From contig NZ_CP094974.1 of the NCBI RefSeq assembly GCF_022869805.1, forward strand, positions 4,526,001-4,590,000: a stretch of DNA of 64,000 nt. Direction: 5' to 3'. The position numbers were made by a program, and so were the translations under genes. Source of the DNA: Halosolutus halophilus. GTDB taxonomy: Archaea > Halobacteriota > Halobacteria > Halobacteriales > Natrialbaceae. The notes beneath the pieces are model-generated. The model did not search any database and was not told the origin of the DNA. It saw nothing but the letters and a program-made list of their open reading frames with translations. Position 1 is the stretch's first letter, and every line of letters begins with the position of its first letter. This document shows positions 51,163 to 59,954 of the stretch, in pieces.

Positions 51163-52380
51163 TCAGTCCGCGGCCCGTGGTCGCCCGGTGAGGTTCTCGG
51201 CGCCGCTCTCCTGGACGATGTTCAGGGCCGTCATCAGATCCGATCGCGAGATCAGCCCGACGAGATCGCCGTCTTCGGCGGCGCGCGAGTGGGCACCGAA
51301 CCGATCGTCCCCCCGATCGACGACCAGCAGTCGTCCGATATTGTCCTCCTGCATGCGCTCGATCGCGGTCATCGCGTCCGAATCCGCCGTGATCGTCTTC
51401 AGGTCGGTCGTCATCACGTCCTCGACGGTGAAGGCGTCGCGCTCGACGGGGTCGATCTCGCGAGCGTCGGTCAGCGTTACGAGACCGACCAGCCGTTCGC
51501 CCCTCGTCGAGGTGTCCACGACCGGATACCCGGTGTGGCGCTCGGTGAACATCCGCTGGATCAGATCCGCGATCGAGGTGTCCGGTTCGACGGTGTGGAG
51601 ATCGCTCGCGGGCGTCATGATGTCGCTGACGGTGACGTCCTGGAAGGCAGCCTTCATCGTCACCTGCTGGGCCTCACTCGAGGCAGCGATATAGACGAAG
51701 AAGGCGACGCCGATGAGGATAATGTTGAACGCGAGCAGGCCGAACAGGCCCATGAAAATCGCGAACAGCTTTCCGATGCTGGCGGCCTGCTGGGTCGCCT
51801 TGGCGTAGGGCTGCCCGCGGGCGAGCAGCGCCCGGAGGATCCGTCCGCCGTCCATCGGGAACGCGGGGATCATGTTGAAGATCGCGAGTGCGACGTTCAG
51901 GACGGCGAGGTAGCCGAGCACGAACCGTGCGCCGCCGAGTCCCTCGGGCGTCACGGAGAAGAGTGCGAACGAACCGATACCGACCAGCACGGAGACGATC
52001 GGGCCCGCGATGGCGATGGTGAACTCCTGTCGCCAGTCTTCGGGCATCTCCGAGAGGGCGGCGATCCCGCCGAACAGCCAGAGCGTGATGGAGTCGATCG
52101 GGAACCCGTACCGCTGGGCGGTCAACGAGTGGCCGAGTTCGTGGAGGACCACGCCCACGAACAGGCCGATCGCTGCGGCGAACCCGAGGAGCCACGGCAT
52201 CGAACCGGCAGTGATGGTTCCGACGTCGATTCCCGCACCGAGGAACTCGTTCAGGAGGTCGGCAACCTCTTGGATCTGGGCCCCGATGAGGTACGCGAAC
52301 AGCGGGAGCACCAGCAAGAACGTGAGGTCGAGCTTGATCGGGATGCCGAACAGGGACCCGATCCGGAAACTCTTCATCAT
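51163..52380 (-). CDS. Site-2 protease (M50) with C-terminal CBS pair
   Basis: A 405-residue membrane metalloprotease. The active-site motif HELGH lies at residues 80-84, within a hydrophobic segment, and the second motif is FNMIPAFPMDGGRILRALLA. About six helices precede residue 220. Two CBS domains follow (DIMTPASDLHTVEPDTSIAD and DVMTTDLKTITADSDAMTAI), which may sense adenosine nucleotides. Such proteases cut transmembrane substrates, often anti-sigma factors in bacteria; archaeal substrates are unclear. Two ATGs start the gene (52380, 52377); a TATA-like element about 28 bases upstream (GTTTAAGG on the minus strand) suits the first. Confidence 0.9.
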   Translation of the reverse strand: MMKSFRIGSLFGIPIKLDLTFLLVLPLFAYLIGAQIQEVADLLNEFLGAGIDVGTITAGSMPWLLGFAAAIGLFVGVVLHELGHSLTAQRYGFPIDSITLWLFGGIAALSEMPEDWRQEFTIAIAGPIVSVLVGIGSFALFSVTPEGLGGARFVLGYLAVLNVALAIFNMIPAFPMDGGRILRALLARGQPYAKATQQAASIGKLFAIFMGLFGLLAFNIILIGVAFFVYIAASSEAQQVTMKAAFQDVTVSDIMTPASDLHTVEPDTSIADLIQRMFTERHTGYPVVDTSTRGERLVGLVTLTDAREIDPVERDAFTVEDVMTTDLKTITADSDAMTAIERMQEDNIGRLLVVDRGDDRFGAHSRAAEDGDLVGLISRSDLMTALNIVQESGAENLTGRPRAAD

Positions 52381-52935
52381 ACCGAATGCTATCGGTGGCG
52401 GAACCTTAAACACGCTGCTGCAACGACGGGGGAGGTCACCGTCCGCCCTTCGTCGGTCTCACGTTCGACGGCACTCCGTCACCTGTCAGGTCCCACAGAT
52501 ACGGTCCGGGAGCGTCGGCGGCGGAGAGCGATCGCGACGCTCGCGGATCGGGCCGTAGACAGTCCGCAGACGGGCGGTTTGTCGTACACGGATCCGGAAA
52601 CGATCGACACGTTTCAGACAGTGTGATATTATTCATTATATGCGCGCCAAACGGCGTTACTATCACGATCTTTAGTGATTGTTATCGCCGCCAATCGGCC
52701 GCTGATCGCCGCTCGACGGTCGCAGGCTCCGATCGTGTCGGTGTCGATTAACGATGACAGGAAACCAGACCTGCGGTCTTTACAGCCGTAATAGTAGCGT
52801 CTCGTCCCGTGCGATGACTTGACACGTTCCCTCGATAACGCCTCACAATACATATTATCACATATATACTGACTAGTCAATACCCACGTGATGCTACATA
52901 GATTTATACTGCAGATCGTCGTCGGTGGTAGTACG
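52381..52935. other. Gene-free AT-rich divergent region
   Basis: About 555 bases between divergent genes. The part from 52620 to 52910 is markedly AT-richer than the surroundings and contains a 10-bp perfect palindrome TGACTAGTCA (52870-52879) and a TATA-like ATTTATACTG (52902-52911). One leftward frame near 52436-52510 ends APGPYLWDLTGDGVPSN, which may be a remnant, but no start or domain is visible. Confidence 0.4.
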
Positions 52936-53166
52936 ATGATGGAACACCAACTTGCGACCGACCAGTTCGACCAGTTACCGACCGAACTCAGTTCGCCGCA
53001 GGCGAAACTCGTCTACCTCTATCTCGACGCGACCGGCGGGACGACCGTCGCCGACCTGAAGGAGACGCTGTCGATGCAGAAGATCGCGATCCTGAGCGTT
53101 CTCAGTTCGCTCTCGAAGCAGGATCTCGTCGCGAAGGACGGCGAGACGTACGTCCCGCTCGACTGA
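52936..53166 (+). CDS. Small winged-helix DNA-binding protein (76 aa)
   Basis: A compact protein starting MMEHQLATDQFDQLPTELSS. The predicted winged helix covers AKLVYLYLDATGGTTVADLK, then TLSMQKIAILSVLSSLSKQD and LVAKDGETYVPLD. It resembles stand-alone MarR/TrmB-type domains of haloarchaea. A TATA-like ATTTATACTG centred about 30 bases before the ATG and a perfect palindrome 57 bases upstream suggest self-regulation. Two ATGs are possible (52936, 52939). Confidence 0.75.
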   Translation: MMEHQLATDQFDQLPTELSSPQAKLVYLYLDATGGTTVADLKETLSMQKIAILSVLSSLSKQDLVAKDGETYVPLD

Positions 53167-53348
53167 GCCGATCGCGGTACCCGGCTGCAGGAACGCTGTC
53201 GTTCGTTCGATCGATCGGTCGCGAGGGTGCCCAGTCCGTTCGCGTTCGCGGAGCCGTTTTCGCCCCTGTCGTCGATCCACACGGCGACGCGGCGGTTCGA
53301 AGCCTTTATCCGAACGGTAGGCCTCCGTTTTCGTAAGTAACCACAACC

Positions 53349-53879
53349 ATGTCCGACAAACCCGCCTCAATGTACCGGGAGATCAGTAAGCCGGCCTACA
53401 CGCGCCGCGAATACATTACTGGGATCCCCGGATCGAAGATCGCACAGCACAAGATGGGTGACATCGGGGCCGAGCCCGAGGACTACCCCGTCCAGATCAG
53501 CCTCATCACCGAAGAGGAGGTCCAGATCCGCCACGGCTCGCTCGAAGCCTCCCGTCTCTCGGCCAACCGGCACATGCTGAAAAACGCCGGCGAGGGCAAC
53601 TACAAGATGATCCTGCGCAAGTTCCCCCACCACGTCATCCGGGAGAACAAGCAGGCGACGGGTGCGGGTGCGGACCGCGTCTCCGACGGGATGCGCCAGT
53701 CGTTCGGGAAGATCGTCGGTACCGCGGCCCGCATCGACGCCGGCGATCGCATCTTCACCGTCTGGTGTGACGTCGACGACGCCGAGCACGCCAAGGAAGC
53801 GTTCCGCCGCGCCTACAACAAGATCACGCCGCCGTGTCGCATCGTCGTCGAGAAGGGCGAAGAGCAGCTGATCGCATAA
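53349..53879 (+). CDS. rpl10e: Ribosomal protein L10e/uL16
   Basis: A 176-residue large-subunit protein starting [20 protein letters not shown] and containing the archaeal L10e/uL16 pattern [38 protein letters not shown] and [20 protein letters not shown]. It helps position the tRNA at the A/P sites. A TATA (GCCTTTATC) lies about 43 bases before the ATG, giving a short leader. The perfect hairpin just after its stop probably ends the transcript. Confidence 0.96.
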   Translation: MSDKPASMYREISKPAYTRREYITGIPGSKIAQHKMGDIGAEPEDYPVQISLITEEEVQIRHGSLEASRLSANRHMLKNAGEGNYKMILRKFPHHVIRENKQATGAGADRVSDGMRQSFGKIVGTAARIDAGDRIFTVWCDVDDAEHAKEAFRRAYNKITPPCRIVVEKGEEQLIA

Positions 53880-53895
53880 CGAAGTTTTGCTCTGC

Positions 53896-53915
53896 GGGTG
53901 TGCCGAAGCACACCC
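53896..53915 (+). terminator. Hairpin after the L10e gene
   Basis: GGGTGTGC-CGAA-GCACACCC is a perfect 8-bp stem with a 4-base loop, 16 bases after the L10e stop codon. The downstream run on the + strand is A-rich, not T-rich, so it may protect the mRNA 3' end rather than terminate on its own. A bidirectional role is possible because the minus strand then carries a T-run. Confidence 0.5.
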
Positions 53916-54172
53916 TCGGCAAAAAACCGATTAAAAGCACTCCTCCCTCCGTCCTCACTCCGTCCAGTCGTTCGTCCACATCGGTCGTCAGCCCGCTCGC
54001 TCTCTGCGATCGCTCGCGGTCGGTGACGGTGTGACCGTCTGCCCTCGCCCGAGTCGGACGGCTCTCGCGTCTGCTCGAACCGTCCTCCCGGCCACTGATT
54101 CCTGGATGCGATTCTCCGATCGCGTTACGTCTCTCGAGTAGCTTTTTGTCCGTCCCATCCCGAGTCTCGCGC

Positions 54173-55045
54173 ATGATCGATCTCGCGGTCGCGAACAACC
54201 AGGAGACGTTCCAGCGGATGCGCGACCCGCTGGCCGATCGAGGCATCCAGGCCCATCACGTCCCCGTGAGAGAGCGCACGATTCCGCTCGGTGGGGACGC
54301 CCCGTGGTCGGCGGACGACTACGACGTGGGCTTCGTCTATCCCGGTCGACTGATGGAGGGCGGCGTCGGCGACGCGATCCTCGACGTGCCGTGGCTCAAC
54401 GATCGCGACGCCGTGCTCACCTCGCGGAACAAGGCCGAGGTGATCGCGCGGCTCGATCGGGCCGACCTCCCGGTGCCGGAGTCGGTGTACGTCTCGAACG
54501 ACGTCGGGGAGGACGAGCTGGCACGGGTCTTCGATCGGTTCGAACCGCCGGTCGTCGTCAAGCCGAACTCGACGACCCGCGGGGTGGGCGTGGCGAAGGC
54601 CCACGACCGCGACTCCTTCCTCGGGATCTGTGACTACCTCTCGCTGGTCCACGACTACCGGGCGACCGGCGATCGATCCTTTCTCGTCCAGGAGTTCCTC
54701 CCCGGCGCGACCGATTACCGGGTGATGCTGGTGGACGGCGAGTACGTCGGGGCGGTCGAGCGCCGACTCCCCGAGGACGCGGTGTCCGAGGGCCAGTGGA
54801 AACACAACGTCCATCGCGGGGCGGAAGCGACCGGCGTCGACCTCCCCGCGGCGTGGCGCGAAATCGCCGAGGCCGTCGCCGCCGAACTCGAGATTCCGTT
54901 CCTCGGGGTCGACCTCCTCGCGACGGACGACGCCGTCGTGGTCAACGAGACGAACGCCCGGCCGACGATCGATACGGCGACGAAGTACGAACCGGACTTC
55001 TACGATCGGCTGGCGGCGGCGATACGCGCGGCTTCGGGGCGGTGA
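54173..55045 (+). CDS. RimK-family ATP-grasp ligase
   Basis: A 290-residue ATP-grasp enzyme starting MIDLAVANNQETFQRMRDPL. The ATP-grasp core includes PPVVVKPNSTTRGVGVAKAH and FLVQEFLPGATDYRVMLVDG, and the metal-binding end is VVNETNARPTIDTATKYE. Members join an amino acid to a protein or peptide terminus, e.g. glutamate addition or coenzyme F420 tails; the substrate cannot be told. A TATA-like GCTTTTTGTC lies about 27 bases upstream. The decayed IS element begins 5 bases after its stop codon, which is intact. Confidence 0.82.
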   Translation: MIDLAVANNQETFQRMRDPLADRGIQAHHVPVRERTIPLGGDAPWSADDYDVGFVYPGRLMEGGVGDAILDVPWLNDRDAVLTSRNKAEVIARLDRADLPVPESVYVSNDVGEDELARVFDRFEPPVVVKPNSTTRGVGVAKAHDRDSFLGICDYLSLVHDYRATGDRSFLVQEFLPGATDYRVMLVDGEYVGAVERRLPEDAVSEGQWKHNVHRGAEATGVDLPAAWREIAEAVAAELEIPFLGVDLLATDDAVVVNETNARPTIDTATKYEPDFYDRLAAAIRAASGR

Positions 55046-55049
55046 ATCG

Positions 55050-55070
55050 CCTCGGGGTCAAGCCCCGAGG
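55050..55070. repeat. Right-end hairpin of the decayed IS element
   Basis: CCTCGGGG-TCAAG-CCCCGAGG forms an 8-bp stem with a 5-base loop, at the 3' end of the tnpB remnant and overlapping its stop codon. In TnpB systems the 3' end of the element encodes the guide (omega/re) RNA scaffold, which this hairpin would close. Confidence 0.75.
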
Positions 55071-56132
55071 CTTCCTGATTCGACGACGCACTTTGCAGAC
55101 ACCGAAGTGGTGTCCGTAGGGAGCGCAGACTCCACAGGCGTGTCTTCGGGCCGTCCCAGCCCTAATTCAGAAAAACCGCGTTGAACGACGTTCATCGCAG
55201 CGTTCGCGTCACGGTCACACTCGAACCCACACGCCGGGCACGAGTGTTCACGAACCCAGATAGGCTTCGCCGTCTCCACACCACACGACGCGCATTCTTT
55301 GGTCGTCCCTTCGGATTTGACTTGCTTGACGTGTGTGCCGTACAGGTCGGCCTTGTATTCGAGGAGGGAGATGAATTGTCGCCACGCCGCATCCTGCCTA
55401 TTTCGGGCGTTGTGCGACTGTTAAAGCATCCCCTTCACGTTGAGGTCTTCCACGAACACGGCGTCGTACTCGCGGACGAGCCACGTCGTTATTTTGTGCT
55501 GGTAGTCCAGCACCTTCCGACGGACGTGACGCTTGACATTGGCGACTTTCTTTCGTTGTTTCTCGTAGTTGTTCGACCCTTTCTCCTTGCGAGACAACTT
55601 GCGTTGCTCACGTCGGAGACAGTCATATTCGTCTTCGAGGTCGAGCCAGTCCACACTCTTGCCATCCGATGTGTGGATGTAGTTGAGGATGCCGGGGTCA
55701 ATCCCAACGCTGTTGCTCGCGTCCAACGAGTTCACGTCAGGTTTCTCGGGCAGGTCAGCGCCATCGGTTTCGAGACCGAACGAGACGAACCACTCGCCGG
55801 TCGTCTCCTTCTTGACTGTAACCTCCTTGATGTCGGCATCGTCGGGGATCTCGCGGTGGTAGCGGATTTTGATGTTGCCGATTTTAGAGAGCCAGAGCGT
55901 TGCGTGTCGGCCACTCGTGTTTCGAATTGACTTCCGAGAAGACGGGAAACTCGTCTTTCCAACCGGGGAGTCTGTAGTGGTGTTTGTATGCAGAGCCGAT
56001 GTCGTCGGCGTTGACGTTTTCGTACTCGTACAGAGTGTAGTTGTACGCTTGGCGATGAACGTCGAGGTGGTATTCCAGTTGAGCCGCTACCTGTTGTGTC
56101 GGGTACGCAGGATAGCGGTGACTGTACTCCAT
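55058..56132 (-). pseudogene. tnpB: TnpB (IS1341-type transposase/guided nuclease) with frameshift and stop
   Basis: Reading leftward, the start MEYSHRYPAYPTQQVAAQLE is intact up to PVFSEVNSK (about 55930). There a deletion of some 45-50 codons, judged against remembered relatives, joins NTSGRHATLWLSKIGNIKIR in another frame. The RuvC-like part follows: GIDPG (first Asp), VFVEDLNVKGML. Then a TAA at 55421-55423 interrupts before QSHNARNRQDAAWRQF; relatives have MLEQSHNARN, so GAA changed to TAA. The zinc ribbon (CASCG, CPACGFECDRDANAAMNV, third acidic residue) remains in the same frame to the stop at 55058. The protein cannot be functional. Confidence 0.88.
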
Positions 56133-56193
56133 CGCTGTCTCTTGATTAGCGATGTGATAACTTAATTATTTGTATCCGAGTTGTTAGCTTCAA

Positions 56194-56214
56194 CCCCGGG
56201 GTCAAGCCCCGGGG
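56194..56214. repeat. Left-end hairpin of the decayed IS element
   Basis: CCCCGGGG-TCAAG-CCCCGGGG forms an 8-bp stem with the same 5-base loop as the right-end hairpin. It lies about 60 bases upstream of the tnpB start, with an AT-rich promoter-like patch (56145-56175) in between. Confidence 0.75.
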
Positions 56215-56281
56215 CATTCGCCTCGACCGCCTGTAAACCGGAGTCGAAACGAAGGACATCTGCGACCGCGACGTGACTGCG

Positions 56282-56680
56282 TTACTCGAGACTGATCCCG
56301 GAGGACTGCTCGGCCGGGTCGAAAACGACCTCGAGGACGCCGTTGTTGTAGGTCGCGGAGGCCGTGTGTTCGTTGACGCGTTTCGGCAGCGAGACGCGTT
56401 CGTCGTACTGGCGGTGGCTACTCTCGGCGGAGATGGTCAGGGTTTTGCCGTCACACTCGAGCTCGATATTGTCTTTCTCGACGCCGGGGAGGTCCGCGAC
56501 GACTCGGACCTCGTCGTCGGAGTCGTGGATCGTGACGTGGGTGTCCATTCCGAACCCGTTGTCGACGTTGTTCGAGGACTCGAAGTCGACGTTGTCGGCC
56601 CCGTTCATCATCTCGTTCATCATCCGCTCTATCTCGCGAAACAGATCGTCGAAGGGTTCGTCGCGGTCGTCTCGGCGCAT
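56282..56680 (-). CDS. Hsp20/alpha-crystallin small heat-shock protein
   Basis: A 132-residue chaperone: an N-terminal arm with FREIERMMNEMMNGADNVDF, then the alpha-crystallin domain (VTIHDSDDEVRVVADLPGVE, DNIELECDGKTLTISAES). The terminal strand GVLEVVFDP resembles the G-V-L pattern of the family. It binds unfolded proteins. The start at the ATG giving MRRDDRDEPFDDLFREIERM is supported by a TATA-like GTTTTTGC about 28 bases upstream on the minus strand. Confidence 0.9.
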   Translation of the reverse strand: MRRDDRDEPFDDLFREIERMMNEMMNGADNVDFESSNNVDNGFGMDTHVTIHDSDDEVRVVADLPGVEKDNIELECDGKTLTISAESSHRQYDERVSLPKRVNEHTASATYNNGVLEVVFDPAEQSSGISLE

Positions 56681-56821
56681 GGTCGCCCCTAGTGGGCCGC
56701 GGTGCAAAAACTTTCTGTAGTCGCTAGTTGTTTGCGGGAACCACGATCGGCGAATCTGTCGAGGGTTCGTCGGCGTGACCGACTCCTCCCGTCTGGAATC
56801 CAGCCGTCGGTCTCCGGCCGC

Positions 56822-57835
56822 TCAGAGTCCGATGCCGAGGGTCTCGTCGGTCGTCGCCATACTTTCCTCGGCGTCGGCCTCGCCGAGAACGGCACGGATC
56901 GCGTCGACGTTCTCGGGGACGACGTCGCTCTCCTGGTGGATGCCCTGGAAGAGGTACAGGTCCCGGCCGACGGTCGAGACCGACTCCGCCCAGATGCAGT
57001 TCTCCCAGAGGTCTCCCCGCGGGCGACCCGCGTCCAGCGCGTACTCCTTGAGTTTGCCGCTGCCGTCGATCGACATGCGTTCGGGGATCAGGAAGAGCCG
57101 TGACTCGTCCGCAAACAGGTCGCGGACGTCGGCGGCGTCGACCTCCGCTTCGAGCGTGACGTTCAGGCTGTGCATGTGCATCAGCGTCGCGGGAACCTTC
57201 ATCCCGAGCGTGTCGATGTCGAGGTCCGGGAAGATGGTCTCGACGTCGGGTCCGTGGTGCGAGGGGATCGTGACCGGGTTCGGAAGGATGTCGTTGATCG
57301 GGCCGCGGGAGGTCTGTCCGGGGTCGCCACCGCGACGGACGAGCGTCGCGCGGACCTTCTCGACGCCGTAGGCCTCGCGCAGCGGGGCGATAATCCGCGA
57401 GAGCCCGGTCGTGTTACAGGAGACGACGCGGACGTGGTCGGCTCCGGTCGCGTCCTCGTAGTTCGATCGGGCGTTGAAGCTGACGTCCGCGACGTCGGCG
57501 TCCTCGCCGCCCTGGTAGAGTGCGGGGGTGTCGTGGTCCTCGTAGAGCGCCTTGTTCTCGGCCCCGATTCCCGACGGCGTGGCGTCGACGACGACGTCGG
57601 CGTCGGCCACGAGGTCCTCGACCGGGCCGGCGATCTCGAGGCCCGCCTCGGCGAACAACTCCTCGCGTTCCTCGACGGCTGCGTAGAGCGGGAACCCCTT
57701 CTCGATGGCCGTTTCGGCCTCGAAGTTGGGGCGGGTCTTCGCGACGCCGAGCACGTCCATGTCGTGCTGTCGTGCCACGGCGTCCGCGACGCGTTTCCCG
57801 ATCGTCCCGTAGCCGTTGACGGCGACCTGCATCAT
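56822..57835 (-). CDS. gap: Glyceraldehyde-3-phosphate dehydrogenase, archaeal type II
   Basis: A 337-residue enzyme of the archaeal GapB/Gap-II type, oxidising glyceraldehyde 3-phosphate with NAD(P). It shows the start [20 protein letters not shown], the active-site [12 protein letters not shown] (Cys140), and [17 protein letters not shown] second ATG one codon in is possible, but the first gives the usual N-terminal spacing. A TATA-like element (GGTTATCC on the minus strand) precedes by about 28 bases. Confidence 0.93.
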   Translation of the reverse strand: MMQVAVNGYGTIGKRVADAVARQHDMDVLGVAKTRPNFEAETAIEKGFPLYAAVEEREELFAEAGLEIAGPVEDLVADADVVVDATPSGIGAENKALYEDHDTPALYQGGEDADVADVSFNARSNYEDATGADHVRVVSCNTTGLSRIIAPLREAYGVEKVRATLVRRGGDPGQTSRGPINDILPNPVTIPSHHGPDVETIFPDLDIDTLGMKVPATLMHMHSLNVTLEAEVDAADVRDLFADESRLFLIPERMSIDGSGKLKEYALDAGRPRGDLWENCIWAESVSTVGRDLYLFQGIHQESDVVPENVDAIRAVLGEADAEESMATTDETLGIGL

Positions 57836-58179
57836 GTATCCGGGAGTCCACTACCGAGGGGGATAACCGTTTCGAGGATTCGCGATCGATTTTAACTCGA
57901 ACGTGAGTTTTACGCGCATTCTCGTACGAATTCGATCGAACCAGAGCCGATGCCACGCCCGCTGCGCTCGCCCGGCACCGCTGATCGCCACCGGTACAGA
58001 TCGGTGGGAACCGGTGCGGTCGTCGACCGACGGTCGCCGATCGAGCGACGGCGGAGGCAGCGACCGCCGTATCGGCGGTCGCCCGTCCGATTCTCCGGGG
58101 TGGCCACGTCTCGGTCCCGGTCGATCGGCCGAGCGCGGGAAGGCAAAGCATATCGGGCCGCTGCGGCCACATTACGTGT
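57836..58179. other. Gene-free divergent region
   Basis: About 340 bases with promoters for both flanking genes: a TATA-like GGTTATCC for gap (minus strand, near 57866). For the rightward peptidase gene no clear TATA box was found. Frames are Arg/Pro-rich shadows; nothing else recognised. Confidence 0.4.
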
Positions 58180-59136
58180 ATGTCCGAACTCCGACCCGCC
58201 GCCGAGACGGCCCTGAGCCAGTGTCTGAACCTCCAGTCCGACGAGTCCTGTGCGATCGTCACCGACGACGAACGAGAACCGATCGGCGAGGCGCTGTACG
58301 AGGTCGCGAGCGAAATCACCGACGACGCAGTCGTCGTTCGCTATCCGCCGGGTGAGACCCACGGTGGGGAGCCGCCGGCCCCGGTCGCGGCGGCGATGGC
58401 CGACGCCGACGTCGTCCTCGCGCCGACGACGAAGAGTCTGAGCCACACCAGGGCGCGCACCGAGGCCAACGAGGCGGGTGCACGCGTCGCCACGCTGCCG
58501 GGGATCACCGAGACCGTCTTCACGACGGGACTGGACGCCGACTACGAGTCGATCGCGGCCCACTGTGCGGCCGTCCGCGAGCAGGTCGCCGACGCCGACG
58601 CGGTCCGCGTGACGGCTCCCGCGGGCACGGACATCACGTTCGACGTCGCCGATCGGGACTGGCTCTCCGACACCGGGATCGTCCACGAGTCGGGGATGAT
58701 GTCGAACCTCCCCGCGGGCGAGGTGTTCATCAGCCCCGCGTCCGCCGACGGCACGTTCGTCGTCGACGGGACGATGATGCCCCACGGACTGCTCGACGAC
58801 GGGGAGACGCTCTCGTTCGAGGTCGAAGACGGCCTCGTCACCGACGTCTCGGACGACGAGATCCGGGCGACGATCGAGACCGCCGCGGACGAGGTCGGCG
58901 ACGCGGCCCACAACCTCGCCGAACTGGGGATCGGAACGAACGTCGCCGTCACGGACCTCGTCGGCTCCGTCCTGCTCGACGAGAAGGCCGGCGGCACGAT
59001 CCACATCGCGATCGGCGACGACGCCGGGATCGGCGGCGACGTCGAGGCTCCGATTCACCTCGACGGAATCATCCGCGAGCCGTCGGTCTACGCCGACGGC
59101 GACCCCGTGGAACTGCCGACGGTGCACGGCGCCTGA
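58180..59136 (+). CDS. M29-like metallo-aminopeptidase paralogue
   Basis: A 318-residue protein with the same ligand motif order as the enzyme at 1840-2985: PAGEVFISP, AELGIGTN, HIAIGDD and HLDGI. It is about 60 residues shorter and lacks the acidic insertion, resembling the leucyl-aminopeptidase-like branch of M29. All expected metal ligands are present, so it is probably active. It starts MSELRPAAETALSQCLNLQS. Confidence 0.82.
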   Translation: MSELRPAAETALSQCLNLQSDESCAIVTDDEREPIGEALYEVASEITDDAVVVRYPPGETHGGEPPAPVAAAMADADVVLAPTTKSLSHTRARTEANEAGARVATLPGITETVFTTGLDADYESIAAHCAAVREQVADADAVRVTAPAGTDITFDVADRDWLSDTGIVHESGMMSNLPAGEVFISPASADGTFVVDGTMMPHGLLDDGETLSFEVEDGLVTDVSDDEIRATIETAADEVGDAAHNLAELGIGTNVAVTDLVGSVLLDEKAGGTIHIAIGDDAGIGGDVEAPIHLDGIIREPSVYADGDPVELPTVHGA

Positions 59137-59277
59137 GCGGCAGGGTGACGCTCGGATTCTCGCATCGGCTCCGGTTCGGCTCCCGAATTGCGATCCCGTT
59201 CGCTTCGATGGGTTTTCCCCTGGACGTATCGGTGAGATCCGATTGGTTTCAAGTAGCGGTAGTGTGAGTTCGAGTCG

Positions 59278-59859
59278 ATGAGCGACACTCGGAAATACGA
59301 TATCGCGGGAATCGAACTCACGGACGATCGGTACACGGTCGAACAGGGATTCATCCGGAACAAGTACAGGGCACTCGACGCCGACGGGAACACCGTTCTC
59401 AAGGGGAAACAGAAGATGTTCAAGATGAAAGAGGAGTTCCCCGTTACGGACGCCGACGGCAACGAGGTGTTCACGGTGAAAGCCGGCGGCATCATTGACG
59501 TCGCGGGGAACTACCTCCTTACGGACGCACAGACCGGCGAGGATCTCGTCGTGCTCGACAACGACTACTCGCTGCTGCAGGACACGTGGAAGATCCGCGA
59601 CGCGACCACCGAGGCGAAATTGGCCGAGATCAACTCCCGCGGTGCGATGGTGACGGTGGCCCGGAACGTCGTCCCGTTCGGCGGCTGGATTCCACACAAG
59701 TACGAAATCACCGACCAGGAGGGCACTCACGTCGGCTCGATCGACGGTCAGTTCTCGCTGCGGGACCGCTACGAGATCACCATCGACGACGCCAGCACCG
59801 TCCCGAAAGAACCCGTCGTGGCCGCGGCGATGGTCATCGACGCGATTCAGGGGAACTAG
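59278..59859 (+). CDS. LURP-one-related (LOR) family protein
   Basis: A 193-residue beta-barrel-type protein starting MSDTRKYDIAGIELTDDRYT. The pattern IRNKYRALDADGNTVLKGKQ, EFPVTDADGNEVFTVKAGG and the central beta hairpins match LURP-one-related/tubby-like proteins, which bind phospholipid or act in stress responses; the haloarchaeal role is unknown. It is not coupled to its neighbours. Confidence 0.8.
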   Translation: MSDTRKYDIAGIELTDDRYTVEQGFIRNKYRALDADGNTVLKGKQKMFKMKEEFPVTDADGNEVFTVKAGGIIDVAGNYLLTDAQTGEDLVVLDNDYSLLQDTWKIRDATTEAKLAEINSRGAMVTVARNVVPFGGWIPHKYEITDQEGTHVGSIDGQFSLRDRYEITIDDASTVPKEPVVAAAMVIDAIQGN

Positions 59860-59954
59860 TGCCTCAGGGGACCCAGTGCCGTTCGAAGCCTGCCCGCCCG
59901 GCGTACTACGGCGGGTTCAATCGCCTTTTAGGTGCGTGGCGTCTACGGTGTGCT

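Larger units (their letters stand above)
55046..56216 (-). mobile_element. Decayed IS200/IS605-family (IS1341-type) element
   Basis: A TnpB-only element on the minus strand. Its tnpB is broken at two or more points, but both ends keep hairpins with the same TCAAG loop: 55050-55070 (8-bp stem CCTCGGGG/CCCCGAGG) and 56194-56214 (stem CCCCGGGG/CCCCGGGG). The element lies directly behind the RimK-like gene. IS200/IS605-type elements do not duplicate target sequence, so boundaries are uncertain by several bases. No TnpA (Y1 transposase) gene is present, so movement would need help in trans even if TnpB were intact. Confidence 0.8.
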
